From positions 1 through 8,217 of the forward strand of contig CATZIM010000067.1 in assembly GCA_958420075.1 (NCBI GenBank): DNA of 8,217 nt, written 5' to 3'. This DNA is from an uncultured Clostridia bacterium. Its GTDB lineage: Bacteria; Bacillota; Clostridia; Lachnospirales; Anaerotignaceae. Both the position numbers and the translations under genes were made by a program. Below are positions 1 through 6,623 of this stretch, piece by piece. Numbering within the stretch: the stretch's first letter is position 1; every line of letters starts with the position of its first letter. Below the pieces are notes generated by a model. It ran no database searches. It saw nothing but the letters and a program-made list of their open reading frames with translations, and was not told the origin of the DNA.

Positions 1-885
1 CATGCCCTGCAAGCGGGGGATAAAACAGATACCACATACCGCATTTTCCTCTATGTGCGTCTGCCTCGGACATTGGCGGCTATTTTCGCAGGCTCTGCCC
101 TTGCCGTCAGCGGCGCCATCATTCAGGCGGTGCTCAATAACTCCCTTGCCAGCCCTAACATCATCGGTGTCAACTCCGGTGCGGGGTTCTGCGCCCTTTT
201 GGCAGCGTCTTTGGCACCTACGGCGTGGGCGGCAGTACCTTTGGCGGCTTTTGTGGGGGCTCTTGCTACCAGTCTGTTCATTTACGCTTTGGCGGCAAAA
301 ACAGGGGCATCCCGTATCACGTTGGTACTGGCTGGTGTGGCTGTCAGCAGCATTTTGTCCGCAGGCATTGATGTGCTCACCATACTGTTTCCCGACGATG
401 TCATTGGGGCAACAGGATTTATGGTAGGCAGTTTTGCTGGGGTCACCATGACGGCGCTGAAACCAGCGGCGGTACTCATTGTCATCGGTCTGGTGCTGGC
501 GTTGGTGTTCAGCTATGACCTGAATGTTCTTTCTTTGGGGGAAGAAATCGCCGCCAGCCTTGGCATGCGTGTGGCGGTGGTGCGGTTTTTGTTCATCGTT
601 ATTGCGTCCCTGCTGGCAGGTTCTGCCGTTAGCTTCGCGGGGCTTCTGGGCTTTATCGGGCTCATTGTGCCCCATATCTGCCGCAGGTTTGCCGGCGGTG
701 ATAACCGTCTGGTCATTCCCTGCGCGGCACTGTTAGGAGCGGTTTTTGCCCTGGTCTGTGATGCTTTGGGCAAATGGGTATTCGCGCCCTTTGAACTGCC
801 TGTGGGCATCATACTGGCATTGCTGGGCGGCCCGTTCTTCCTGTTCCTGCTTCTGAAAGGCGGAAGGGGGAAGATTTATGACTGA
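1..885 (+). CDS. FecCD-family ABC transporter permease (iron-siderophore/cobalamin type), 5'-partial
   Basis: The reading frame is open from the first base, so the true start lies upstream; 294 residues are visible against roughly 330 for the family, so about 40 N-terminal residues are missing. The protein is a polytopic inner-membrane permease that forms the channel of a type II (BtuC-like) ABC importer. Visible family landmarks are RLPRTLAA followed by SGAIIQAVLNN and the LASPNIIGV block (residues about 21-55), the LGEEIAASLG block near residues 179-188 that usually contacts the ATPase, and GLLGFIGLIVPHICRR near 214-229. The GTG at 55 is an internal valine, not a start, because conserved family sequence continues upstream of it. 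The gene overlaps the next by 8 nt, the usual permease-ATPase arrangement. The substrate (ferric siderophore, haem or cobalamin) cannot be read from the sequence, and the binding-protein gene is not in the window. Confidence 0.93.
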   Translation, partial: HALQAGDKTDTTYRIFLYVRLPRTLAAIFAGSALAVSGAIIQAVLNNSLASPNIIGVNSGAGFCALLAASLAPTAWAAVPLAAFVGALATSLFIYALAAKTGASRITLVLAGVAVSSILSAGIDVLTILFPDDVIGATGFMVGSFAGVTMTALKPAAVLIVIGLVLALVFSYDLNVLSLGEEIAASLGMRVAVVRFLFIVIASLLAGSAVSFAGLLGFIGLIVPHICRRFAGGDNRLVIPCAALLGAVFALVCDALGKWVFAPFELPVGIILALLGGPFFLFLLLKGGRGKIYD

Positions 886-1651
886 GTCCATACTGACATT
901 TTCTGGCGTTGCTACAGGCTATGGCAGCAAAAAAATACTGGAGGATATCTCCTTGGACGTGACAAAAGGGGAAATCCTCACGCTGGCTGGGCCAAACGGC
1001 TGCGGCAAATCCACATTGCTGAAGGCCGCCGCCAGACAACTGCCTTTGATGGCGGGAGAAATTACATTGTTTGGCAGAAAACTGGATGATTTTTCCCAGA
1101 AAGAGATGGCAAAACAGGCGGCGCTTCTGCCACAGAGCCGCAGTATTCCGGGGATTCCCGTGGAACAGCTGGTGCTCCATGGCAGATTTCCTTATCTGGG
1201 ATTGTCTAGACGTCCCAGCAGAGAGGATAAAGAAAAAGTAGCGGAAGCCATGGAATTAGCAGGGGTGGCAGATATGCGCCATCGGGACTTGCGTTCCCTT
1301 TCCGGCGGCGAGCGGCAGAAAGCATACCTCGCTATGGTCATTGCCCAGGATACGGATTTGATTTTCTTGGACGAGCCTACCACGTATCTGGACATCGGCA
1401 AACAGTTTGAGATATTGGAGCTCATTGGCAGACTGAACCGCGAGGGCAAAACCATTGTTATGGTGCTTCATGACCTTGCCCATGCCCTGACTTACAGCCA
1501 CCGCATTGCGGTCATGGAAAAAGGGCGGCTTTTGGCGGTGCAGCAGCCAGAGGAACTGTTTAAAAGTGGACTTCTCAACGATGTTTTCGGCGTAGAGGGT
1601 CACTGGGCAGCGGAAGAAAAAACATATTACTTCACACCCCATCATAAATGA
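878..1651 (+). CDS. FepC/FhuC-like ABC transporter ATP-binding protein
   Basis: Cytoplasmic ATPase of 257 residues that would power the permease encoded just upstream. All nucleotide-binding motifs are intact: Walker A GPNGCGKST (38-46), Q-loop LPQ (Q86), signature LSGGERQ (141-147), Walker B LIFLDEP with catalytic E166, D-loop at 171-172 and switch histidine H198. Length and motif spacing match the iron-siderophore/cobalamin ATPases (FepC, FhuC, BtuD). The ATG at 878 is preceded by an AAGGGGG Shine-Dalgarno (864-870) and lies 8 nt inside the permease gene, implying translational coupling. A hairpin terminator begins 3 nt after the stop codon, so this is the last gene of the importer operon. 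Confidence 0.95.
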   Translation: MTESILTFSGVATGYGSKKILEDISLDVTKGEILTLAGPNGCGKSTLLKAAARQLPLMAGEITLFGRKLDDFSQKEMAKQAALLPQSRSIPGIPVEQLVLHGRFPYLGLSRRPSREDKEKVAEAMELAGVADMRHRDLRSLSGGERQKAYLAMVIAQDTDLIFLDEPTTYLDIGKQFEILELIGRLNREGKTIVMVLHDLAHALTYSHRIAVMEKGRLLAVQQPEELFKSGLLNDVFGVEGHWAAEEKTYYFTPHHK

Positions 1652-1653
1652 GA

Positions 1654-1697
1654 AAAAAAGCTGAAATCCTTATGATACAAAGGATTCCAGCTTTTTT
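1654..1697. terminator. intrinsic terminator after the ABC importer operon
   Basis: Two 18-nt arms (1654-1671 and 1680-1697) pair with a single A-C mismatch around the 8-nt loop ATGATACA. The left arm starts with an A run and the right arm ends in six T, so it can work in both directions. It begins right after the ATPase stop. The same hairpin core and loop recur in inverted orientation at 6811-6855. Confidence 0.9.
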
Positions 1698-1709
1698 ATT
1701 GCTCTTGTC

Positions 1710-1738
1710 TGGATTTGCGGCGGATTTTGCCGTACAAT
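1710..1738 (+). promoter_or_regulatory. possible sigma-A promoter for the Nudix operon
   Basis: A good -10 box, TACAAT, lies at 1733-1738, after the upstream terminator and 34 nt before the Nudix start codon. No convincing -35 is visible: TGGATT at 1710-1715 has the right 17-nt spacing but a poor match. A promoter is expected here because the preceding operon is terminated. Confidence 0.35.
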
Positions 1739-1772
1739 GGAAACAGATTTACAGAGAACGGAGGAGAAACAT

Positions 1773-2159
1773 ATGACAGAAGTGGTAGCGGCCCTCATTT
1801 GGGATAGCGACCGTTTTTTGATTTGCCAGCGTCCTGCCCATAAGGCAAGGGGACTGCTGTGGGAATTTGTAGGCGGCAAAGTAGAGCCGGGAGAAACAAA
1901 GGAAGATGCCCTCATTCGGGAGTGTCGGGAAGAACTGGACATCACTCTTTCCGTAGGGGATGTGTTTATGGAAGTGACCCACGAATACCCTGATTTGACG
2001 GTACATCTGACGCTGTTCCACGCCAGAATCGCAGAAGGCGTTCCTAAGAAACTGGAGCATGTGGACTTGCAGTGGATCACTCCGGCGGAAATCGGGAAGT
2101 TTGATTTCTGCCCTGCCGATGAGGAGATTTTGGAACGGCTGAAAAAAGGGGAGAGATGA
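1773..2159 (+). CDS. Nudix hydrolase, MutT/CTP-pyrophosphohydrolase type
   Basis: Small cytosolic protein of 128 residues, the usual size of MutT-type Nudix enzymes, which hydrolyse nucleoside diphosphates linked to another group, often oxidised dNTPs. The Nudix box GX5EX7REUXEEXGU is present: G35, E41, R49-E50, E53-E54 and I57. The only deviation is D56 in place of the final glycine, a position that does not supply a metal ligand. The N-terminal strand (VVAALIW, LICQRP) and GLLWEFVGGK before the box are typical. The ATG at 1773 is chosen because GGAGGAG (1760-1766) sits 6 nt before it; the frame is open from an ATG at 1737, but that has no Shine-Dalgarno and overlaps the candidate promoter. 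It is followed after 1 nt by a gene for a protein with an SSB-like tail, so a role in nucleotide-pool or DNA maintenance is plausible but inferred. Substrate unknown. Confidence 0.92.
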   Translation: MTEVVAALIWDSDRFLICQRPAHKARGLLWEFVGGKVEPGETKEDALIRECREELDITLSVGDVFMEVTHEYPDLTVHLTLFHARIAEGVPKKLEHVDLQWITPAEIGKFDFCPADEEILERLKKGER

Positions 2160-2160
2160 T

Positions 2161-2742
2161 ATGGAAAGAGAAGAACAAAGAAAAATTTGCCTGCAATTGC
2201 GTATGTTGGCAGAGGGGCGGCATCCTTTGACGGGAGAAGAACTGCCCCTTACAGGTGCTTTTGCAGACGCTGCCGTTTTGCGGACATTAACACAGGCTTC
2301 TCACTGCCTGCGGGATTTATTGGAACAGGAAACCCCTGCTCCTGCCCGCAGACCCAAACGGGAGAGAAGGGGGAAATTCTGCATCACCTCTTACCAGCTT
2401 TCCGGTATTTTGCCCTTGCCAGAGGCGGCAGGCATCACAGCCTTTGTGTCAGCAATTGAGGAACAGATGGGAAAAGACTGCGGCAGACTTTCTCCCACAG
2501 CTGTGACAAAAGGGCTGGAGGAACAGGGTTTTCTTTTGACCCAGACGAAGGAAGATGGCAAAAAGCGGAAAGTTCCTACCAGAGAAGGCATGGATTTAGG
2601 TATTTATATGGAAGAACGCCATGGCTATCAAGGGGAATATGAAGCAGTGCTGTATACACCAAAGGCACAGCTTTATATCTTGAAACATTTGGCGGAATTG
2701 GTACCTGGTTCTGTTTTGGAGGAAGACGACATTCCTTTTTAA
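2161..2742 (+). CDS. hypothetical protein with SSB-like C-terminal tip (EEDDIPF)
   Basis: I do not recognise a named family for this 193-residue protein. Visible parts are: an N-terminal segment (about 8-52) containing LAEGRHPLTGEELP, a type of motif I associate with assorted uncharacterised bacterial proteins; a very basic linker RRPKRERRGK (63-72); and a C-terminal region (about 105-182) reading like a winged helix (RLSPTAVTKGLEEQGFL, then VPTREGMDLGIY and a YTPKAQLYIL helix), faintly reminiscent of phage antirepressor C-termini. The chain ends EEDDIPF, matching the DDIPF tip of single-stranded DNA-binding protein, which in SSB docks RecQ, PriA, RecG and others. No OB-fold is apparent, so it is not SSB itself. 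The ATG at 2161 has AGGGGAG at 2147-2153 and starts 1 nt after the Nudix stop, so the two are cotranscribed. A role near DNA is inferred from the basic linker and the tail. Confidence 0.8.
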   Translation: MEREEQRKICLQLRMLAEGRHPLTGEELPLTGAFADAAVLRTLTQASHCLRDLLEQETPAPARRPKRERRGKFCITSYQLSGILPLPEAAGITAFVSAIEEQMGKDCGRLSPTAVTKGLEEQGFLLTQTKEDGKKRKVPTREGMDLGIYMEERHGYQGEYEAVLYTPKAQLYILKHLAELVPGSVLEEDDIPF

Positions 2743-2793
2743 CCCTTTTTGACAATCAAAAAAAGAGCATGTGACTGCTTTATCAGAAAACAA

Positions 2794-2836
2794 AAATAGC
2801 TGGAATCCAGTAAGGATTCCAGCTATTTCATTTTTC
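2794..2836. terminator. bidirectional intrinsic terminator between converging genes
   Basis: A perfect 15-bp stem (2794-2808 with 2814-2828) closes a 5-nt loop. It is followed by a T-rich run on the + strand and by TATTTTTG on the - strand, so it can end both the Nudix operon from the left and the first cstA gene from the right. The stem core (GGAATCC/GGATTCC with AGCT) resembles the terminator at 1654-1697. Confidence 0.88.
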
Positions 2837-2866
2837 ATAAGAGTGCTTTTTGTGAAGTCTGCCATT

Positions 2867-2899
2867 GCAGTTCCCCTTGATTTCTCAAGGAGAGACTGC
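2867..2899. repeat. imperfect hairpin repeat between converging genes
   Basis: GCAGT plus TCCCCTTGA pairs with TCAAGGAGA plus GACTGC around a TTTC loop, with a one-base bulge and one mismatch. No U-run follows on either strand, so it is not an obvious terminator. The block GCAGTTCCCCTTGA...TCAAGGAGA closely matches the - strand of 6734-6762 (GCAATTCCCCTTAAG...TCAAGG), suggesting a dispersed small repeat. Nothing else recognisable lies in 2743-2950 apart from this hairpin and the terminator. Confidence 0.5.
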
Positions 2900-2950
2900 T
2901 TTGGATACTCCGTTTTGTTGACAATTTCTTAATATAGTGGAAACAGAATT

Positions 2951-4435
2951 TTATTCTTCTGTATGGCTTGCTGCGTATTTCTTCCCTGCGCGAGGTACCA
3001 GGATCAGGTACAGCACTGCGATGATTGCACCGATGATGTATGCAACGTTCAGAGGCAGGTTGAAGCCGATAGAAGCGTTCAGCAGGAAGGAAGAAATGAT
3101 GAAGATGTAGAATGTACCAGGCAGCAGAGAGATCAGGAATGCGTATTTAGGCGCACCTTTCTTTGCACACAGGTAAACTGTGATTGCTGCGAAAGCAAAT
3201 ACTGCGATTGTCTGGTTAGCCCATGCGAAGTATCTCCACAGGATGTTGAAGCCTTCTGCATTCAGTTTCGCGAATACCAGGATTGCGATAACGGGGATGA
3301 AGATACCCAGTGTTACCATGATACGATTTCTTTTTTCTTTCTGGTCGATGTGCAGGTAGTCAGCAACCATCAGACGGCAGGAACGCAGTGCAGTATCACC
3401 GGAAGTGATAGGCAGTACGATAACGCCCAGGATTGCGATCAGACCACCAACGGGACCCAGCAGGTCTTTTGCAACTTCGCCGACAACGCCTGTTGCACCG
3501 CTGACGGAGCCTTTGTCATAGATACCCATAGCAGCTGCAGCCCAGATCATAGCGATCAGACCTTCCAGAATCATCATCCAGTAGAATGTGAAACGGCCTT
3601 CTTTTTCGGAAGTTACGCTACGACCGATCAGTGTGCACTGTGTGGAGTGGAAACCGGATGTGATACCACATGCAACAGTTACGAAGAATACAGGGAAGAA
3701 TGCTGTGCCAGCACCTGTATTACCAGCTGCATCCCACAGAGGGTACAGACCGAATACGCCGCTCAGACCGTTGGAGAAGTCGATGTTCATCAGTTCATAA
3801 CCTTTGAAGAAGATACCGAAGAATACACCAACTGCGGACAGCAGCAGGATCGCACCGAAGATAGGGTAGATTCTACCGATGATTTTGTCGATAGGGAACA
3901 GTGTTGCGATCAGATAGTATGCCAGGATAACACCGTAGATTACCCATGTACCTACGGAAACGCCTTCGATACCAACGATCTGGTTCGCAAACAGGTCACC
4001 AGGTGTGTAAGTAAATACAGCACCTACCAGCAGCATCAGGATGCACAGGAAGATGTTGTAAACCTGGAATGTTTTGCCGCCCAGGAATTTACGAACGATA
4101 CCAGGCATCTGTGCGCCGTCCTGACGCAGAGACATCATACCGCTCAGGTAGTCGTGAACAGCACCACTGATTACACAGCCGATGGGGATAGTGATGAATG
4201 CGATGGGCCCGAACAGAATACCCTGGATGGGACCAAAGATAGGGCCAGTACCTGCGATGTTCAGCAGGTTGATCAGGGCGTTTTTGAATTTGCTCATAGG
4301 AACGAAGTCCACGCCGTCCTGATGTTTGATGGCAGGTGTCTGTCTGTCATCGGGTCTGAAAATGTTTTCTACAAATTTCCCGTACAGCGCACCGCCGACA
4401 AGTAAGATTACAAGTCCGATTATAAATGTTGTCAT
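2951..4435 (-). CDS. cstA: CstA-family transporter, copy 1 (short form)
   Basis: Integral membrane protein of 494 residues with many hydrophobic segments, in the CstA/BtsT family, whose members import peptides or pyruvate during carbon starvation. The characteristic N-terminal block is present (DGVDFVPMSKF at 40-50, then IAGTGPIFGPIQG at 60-72), as are GFHSTQCTL (261-269), SGDTALRSCRLMVAD (345-359) and ANQTIA (406-411). It is the short form; E. coli CstA and BtsT have about 700 residues. The start at 4435 (MTTFIIGL) is preferred over an in-frame ATG at 4498 because it is preceded by AGGAGG (4447-4452) and the second copy starts identically. The two copies differ at about 32 of 494 residues by hand count, nearly all outside the central part. 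Codon choice is strongly biased: almost the whole gene lacks TTA, CTA and TCA codons, suggesting high expression. Substrate not determinable; gene symbol by family only. Confidence 0.93.
   Translation of the reverse strand: MTTFIIGLVILLVGGALYGKFVENIFRPDDRQTPAIKHQDGVDFVPMSKFKNALINLLNIAGTGPIFGPIQGILFGPIAFITIPIGCVISGAVHDYLSGMMSLRQDGAQMPGIVRKFLGGKTFQVYNIFLCILMLLVGAVFTYTPGDLFANQIVGIEGVSVGTWVIYGVILAYYLIATLFPIDKIIGRIYPIFGAILLLSAVGVFFGIFFKGYELMNIDFSNGLSGVFGLYPLWDAAGNTGAGTAFFPVFFVTVACGITSGFHSTQCTLIGRSVTSEKEGRFTFYWMMILEGLIAMIWAAAAMGIYDKGSVSGATGVVGEVAKDLLGPVGGLIAILGVIVLPITSGDTALRSCRLMVADYLHIDQKEKRNRIMVTLGIFIPVIAILVFAKLNAEGFNILWRYFAWANQTIAVFAFAAITVYLCAKKGAPKYAFLISLLPGTFYIFIISSFLLNASIGFNLPLNVAYIIGAIIAVLYLILVPRAGKKYAASHTEE
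3210..3613. repeat. 404-bp identical tract, copy 1 (gene-conversion tract)
   Basis: Every base from 3210 to 3613 equals the base 1975 positions further on (5185-5588). It covers codons about 275-408 of cstA copy 1. The first mismatches outside are at 3209 and 3614, and substitutions are frequent on both sides, many of them silent. Confidence 0.95.
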
Positions 4436-4440
4436 AGTGA

Positions 4441-4465
4441 ATAATACCTCCTCTCCGAACTTGTG
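4441..4465 (-). promoter_or_regulatory. conserved leader with Shine-Dalgarno, cstA copy 1
   Basis: A 25-nt block containing GGAGAGGAGG (4447-4456) is identical to 6414-6438 before cstA copy 2; the sequences diverge immediately upstream. It sets the start codon of both genes. The spacing from AGGAGG to ATG is 11 nt here and 9 nt in copy 2. Confidence 0.85.
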
Positions 4466-4481
4466 AAAAAAATGTTTTTCC

Positions 4482-4503
4482 GGGAAATGAAGTTTCATCT
4501 CCC
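4482..4503 (-). promoter_or_regulatory. palindrome ATGAA-N2-TTCAT in the cstA copy 1 leader
   Basis: The core ATGAAGTTTCAT (4487-4498) sits inside a longer inverted repeat, GGGAAATGAA against TTCATCTCCC, in which the one imperfect pair is a G-U wobble. It lies about 15-30 nt downstream of the predicted transcription start. The same 15-nt core occurs inverted upstream of copy 2 (6566-6580). It may be an operator or a leader hairpin. Confidence 0.5.
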
Positions 4504-4517
4504 TAAAACCACATCCA

Positions 4518-4546
4518 ATTATAATGAGATGATACTTTATTTACAA
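4518..4546 (-). promoter_or_regulatory. sigma-A promoter of cstA copy 1
   Basis: Read on the - strand, TTGTAA (4546-4541), 17 nt, then a perfect TATAAT (4523-4518). The predicted start near 4511 gives a leader of about 75 nt. The geometry matches the promoter of copy 2. Confidence 0.65.
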
Positions 4547-4633
4547 GTATAAAATGCAAAAAAGATGAAAAAATATATAAAAAACCATGAAAATTGCAGG
4601 AAGCATTTGTATTAATTTACAGTTATTTCCAAT

Positions 4634-4661
4634 TATTGTTTTTTGTATGAACCATACAAAA
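4634..4661 (-). promoter_or_regulatory. conserved upstream motif of cstA copy 1 with 9-bp inverted repeat
   Basis: TATTGTTTTTTGTATGA (4634-4650) is exactly repeated at 6624-6640 upstream of copy 2. Here it also forms an inverted repeat: TTTTGTATG (4641-4649), 3 nt, CATACAAAA (4653-4661). It lies about 110 nt upstream of the -10 box, a position suited to an activator. The regulator is unknown. Confidence 0.5.
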
Positions 4662-4843
4662 GCGTACTCGTTTTTGGGGGATTACGGGAGAGATTTCAGA
4701 CACTTGCATAAAGAGAAAAAGTATATTATATTGTGCAATTCTATGGAAAAATAGCTTGTTTACAATAAAATTACAAAAAGTATACAGCAACATATACAAC
4801 AAAAACAATATTTTTGAAAATTTTATAACGATATCTGTTGGAC

Positions 4844-4886
4844 AAAAAATGACCGAGTCGATTTGGAACCGACCCGGTCAAAAAAC
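4844..4886 (-). terminator. intrinsic terminator of cstA copy 2
   Basis: On the - strand an 11-bp stem (TGACC-GGTCG type, 4870-4880 with 4850-4860, one mismatch) with a 9-nt loop is followed by six T (4849-4844). It lies about 45 nt after the cstA copy 2 stop and separates that gene from copy 1, so the two are probably separate transcripts. Confidence 0.9.
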
Positions 4887-4925
4887 AGGATGAATTTTGT
4901 TGATATTTTATGTATATTTATGCAA

Positions 4926-6410
4926 TTATTCTTCTGTATGTGTTTTGCTGAATTTCTTCCCTGCGCGAGGGACCAGAACCAGGTACAGCACTGCGATGAC
5001 ACCTGCGATGACGTAGGATACGTTCAGAGGCAGACCAAAACCGATGGACTGGCTCAGCAGGAAGGAAGAAATGATGAAGATATAGAATGTACCAGGCAGC
5101 AGAGAGATCAGGAATGCGTATTTAGGCGCGCCTTTCTTTGCACACAGGTAAACAGTGATTGCTGCGAAGGCAAATACTGCGATGGTCTGGTTAGCCCATG
5201 CGAAGTATCTCCACAGGATGTTGAAGCCTTCTGCATTCAGTTTCGCGAATACCAGGATTGCGATAACGGGGATGAAGATACCCAGTGTTACCATGATACG
5301 ATTTCTTTTTTCTTTCTGGTCGATGTGCAGGTAGTCAGCAACCATCAGACGGCAGGAACGCAGTGCAGTATCACCGGAAGTGATAGGCAGTACGATAACG
5401 CCCAGGATTGCGATCAGACCACCAACGGGACCCAGCAGGTCTTTTGCAACTTCGCCGACAACGCCTGTTGCACCGCTGACGGAGCCTTTGTCATAGATAC
5501 CCATAGCAGCTGCAGCCCAGATCATAGCGATCAGACCTTCCAGAATCATCATCCAGTAGAATGTGAAACGGCCTTCTTTTTCGGAAGTAACGCTGCGGCC
5601 GATCAGTGTGCACTGTGTGGAGTGGAAACCGGATGTGATACCGCAGGCAACGGTTACGAAGAATACAGGGATGAAAGGTGTGCCTGCGCCAGTGTTGCCG
5701 GCTGCATCCCACAGAGGATATACATTGAAGATACCGCTCAGACCATGGGAAAAGTCAATGTTCATCAGTTCATAGCCCTTGAAGAAGATGCCGAAGAATA
5801 CGCCGACTGCGGACAGCAGCAGGATCGCACCGAAGATAGGGTAGATTCTGCCGATGATTTTATCGATAGGGAACAGTGTTGCGATCAGGTAGTAAGCCAG
5901 GATCACAGCATAAATAACCCATGTCCAGACGTTGACCCCTTCGATACCAACGATCTGGTTTGCGAACAAGTCGCCGGGTGTGTAGGTAAATACGGCACCT
6001 ACCAGCAGCATCAGGATGCACAGGAAGATGTTGTATACCTGGAATGTTTTGTTGCCCAGGAATTTGCGAACGATACCGGGCATCTGTGCGCCGTCCTGAC
6101 GCAGAGACATCATACCACTCAGGTAGTCATGGGTTGCACCACTGATGACGCAGCCGATGGGAATGGTGATGAATGCGATGGGCCCGAACAAAATGCCCTG
6201 AATGGGGCCGAAGATAGGGCCGGTACCTGCGATGTTCAGCAGGTTGATGAGGGCGTTTTTGAATTTGCTCATGGGAACAAAGTCAACACCGTCCTGTTTA
6301 CGTACGGCAGGTGTCTGCCGGTCGTCGGGGTGGAAAATGTGTTCTACAAATTTTCCGTATACGGCACCGCCGACAATTAAAAGTACAAGTCCGATTATAA
6401 ATGTTGTCAT
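4926..6410 (-). CDS. cstA: CstA-family transporter, copy 2 (short form)
   Basis: Tandem paralogue of the gene at 2951-4435, also 494 residues, with the same CstA landmarks (DGVDFVPMSKF, GFHSTQCTL, SGDTALRSCRLMVAD, ANQTIA) at the same positions. Residues from about 248 to 452 are identical to copy 1. Differences cluster in the N-terminal segment (for example VEHIFHPDD against VENIFRPDD), around residues 160-168 and 222-247, and in the last helix and tail. The membrane location and import role (peptide, amino-acid or pyruvate uptake) follow from the family; the substrate is not readable. The ATG at 6410 is preceded by AGGAGG (6420-6425) in a leader shared with copy 1. It has its own promoter, with a palindrome inside the spacer, and its own terminator. 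The codon register again lacks TTA, CTA and TCA almost throughout. Clustered differences outside a converted core may mean divergent substrates or regulation. Confidence 0.93.
   Translation of the reverse strand: MTTFIIGLVLLIVGGAVYGKFVEHIFHPDDRQTPAVRKQDGVDFVPMSKFKNALINLLNIAGTGPIFGPIQGILFGPIAFITIPIGCVISGATHDYLSGMMSLRQDGAQMPGIVRKFLGNKTFQVYNIFLCILMLLVGAVFTYTPGDLFANQIVGIEGVNVWTWVIYAVILAYYLIATLFPIDKIIGRIYPIFGAILLLSAVGVFFGIFFKGYELMNIDFSHGLSGIFNVYPLWDAAGNTGAGTPFIPVFFVTVACGITSGFHSTQCTLIGRSVTSEKEGRFTFYWMMILEGLIAMIWAAAAMGIYDKGSVSGATGVVGEVAKDLLGPVGGLIAILGVIVLPITSGDTALRSCRLMVADYLHIDQKEKRNRIMVTLGIFIPVIAILVFAKLNAEGFNILWRYFAWANQTIAVFAFAAITVYLCAKKGAPKYAFLISLLPGTFYIFIISSFLLSQSIGFGLPLNVSYVIAGVIAVLYLVLVPRAGKKFSKTHTEE
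5185..5588. repeat. 404-bp identical tract, copy 2 (gene-conversion tract)
   Basis: Direct repeat of 3210-3613 at a constant offset of 1975 bp, with no mismatch found on line-by-line comparison. Silent differences reappear immediately on both sides (5184 and 5589). Confidence 0.95.
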
Positions 6411-6413
6411 AAA

Positions 6414-6438
6414 ATAATACCTCCTCTCCGAACTTGTG
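6414..6438 (-). promoter_or_regulatory. conserved leader with Shine-Dalgarno, cstA copy 2
   Basis: Identical over 25 nt to 4441-4465. AGGAGG at 6420-6425 is 9 nt from the start codon and fixes the start at 6410. Confidence 0.85.
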
Positions 6439-6485
6439 TGTAGTTTCTTCCTTTTCTGGAATAGATTGGAAAAACTACGTCTGTC

Positions 6486-6514
6486 ATTATATGAAGTTCA
6501 TGCATGAAAAACAA
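6486..6514 (-). promoter_or_regulatory. sigma-A promoter of cstA copy 2 with palindrome in the spacer
   Basis: On the - strand, TTGTTT (6514-6509), 17 nt, then TATAAT (6491-6486). The predicted leader is about 70 nt, as for copy 1. The spacer contains the perfect 12-bp palindrome TTCATGCATGAA (6497-6508), overlapping a second ATGAA-G-TTCAT arrangement (6491-6501). A protein bound here would block RNA polymerase, so it is a candidate operator. Confidence 0.6.
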
Positions 6515-6565
6515 TACAATATCTATTTTCTTAACGGAAAATTGGCAAAAAAAGGAAAATTACAC

Positions 6566-6580
6566 GATGAAACTTCATTT
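6566..6580. promoter_or_regulatory. ATGAA-N2-TTCAT palindrome upstream of cstA copy 2
   Basis: GATGAAACTTCATTT is the exact reverse complement of 4485-4499 in the copy 1 leader. Because the core is nearly palindromic, its orientation matters little to a dimeric regulator. It lies about 50 bp upstream of the copy 2 -35 box. Confidence 0.45.
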
Positions 6581-6623
6581 TAAAACATTTTTTTGTGAAA
6601 AAAGCATCTACTTTTTTCATGGA

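Larger units (their letters stand above)
4499..4849. other. AT-rich intergenic region between the two cstA genes
   Basis: This 350-bp stretch holds the copy 1 promoter and the conserved upstream motif at 4634-4661 listed separately. A further TATAAT on the - strand (4730-4725) has no good -35. A short hairpin GTATA...TATAC lies near 4780-4797. The 61-codon - strand frame inside it has no Shine-Dalgarno and I see no gene here. Confidence 0.6.

Noticed and set aside
2963..4405. 480-codon + strand open frame opposite cstA copy 1
   Set aside because: Exactly in codon register with the sense gene, low-complexity composition rich in Cys, Gln, Asp and Thr, no family resemblance. It is a by-product of the sense codon bias.
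4435..4498. N-terminal extension of cstA copy 1 starting at 4498
   Set aside because: It would run through the Shine-Dalgarno and leader block conserved with copy 2, and copy 2 has no such extension.
4723..4755. Second - strand promoter for cstA copy 1
   Set aside because: TATAAT is present at 4730-4725, but the position 17 nt upstream reads TATTTT, too far from a -35 consensus in AT-rich DNA.
4623..4808. 61-codon - strand frame in the AT-rich gap between the cstA genes
   Set aside because: No Shine-Dalgarno, composition follows the AT-rich background, and it overlaps the conserved upstream motif of cstA copy 1.
4863..6380. 505-codon + strand open frame opposite cstA copy 2
   Set aside because: Same cause as above. 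Its similarity to the other antisense frame only mirrors the similarity of the two cstA genes, and its start lies in the terminator hairpin.
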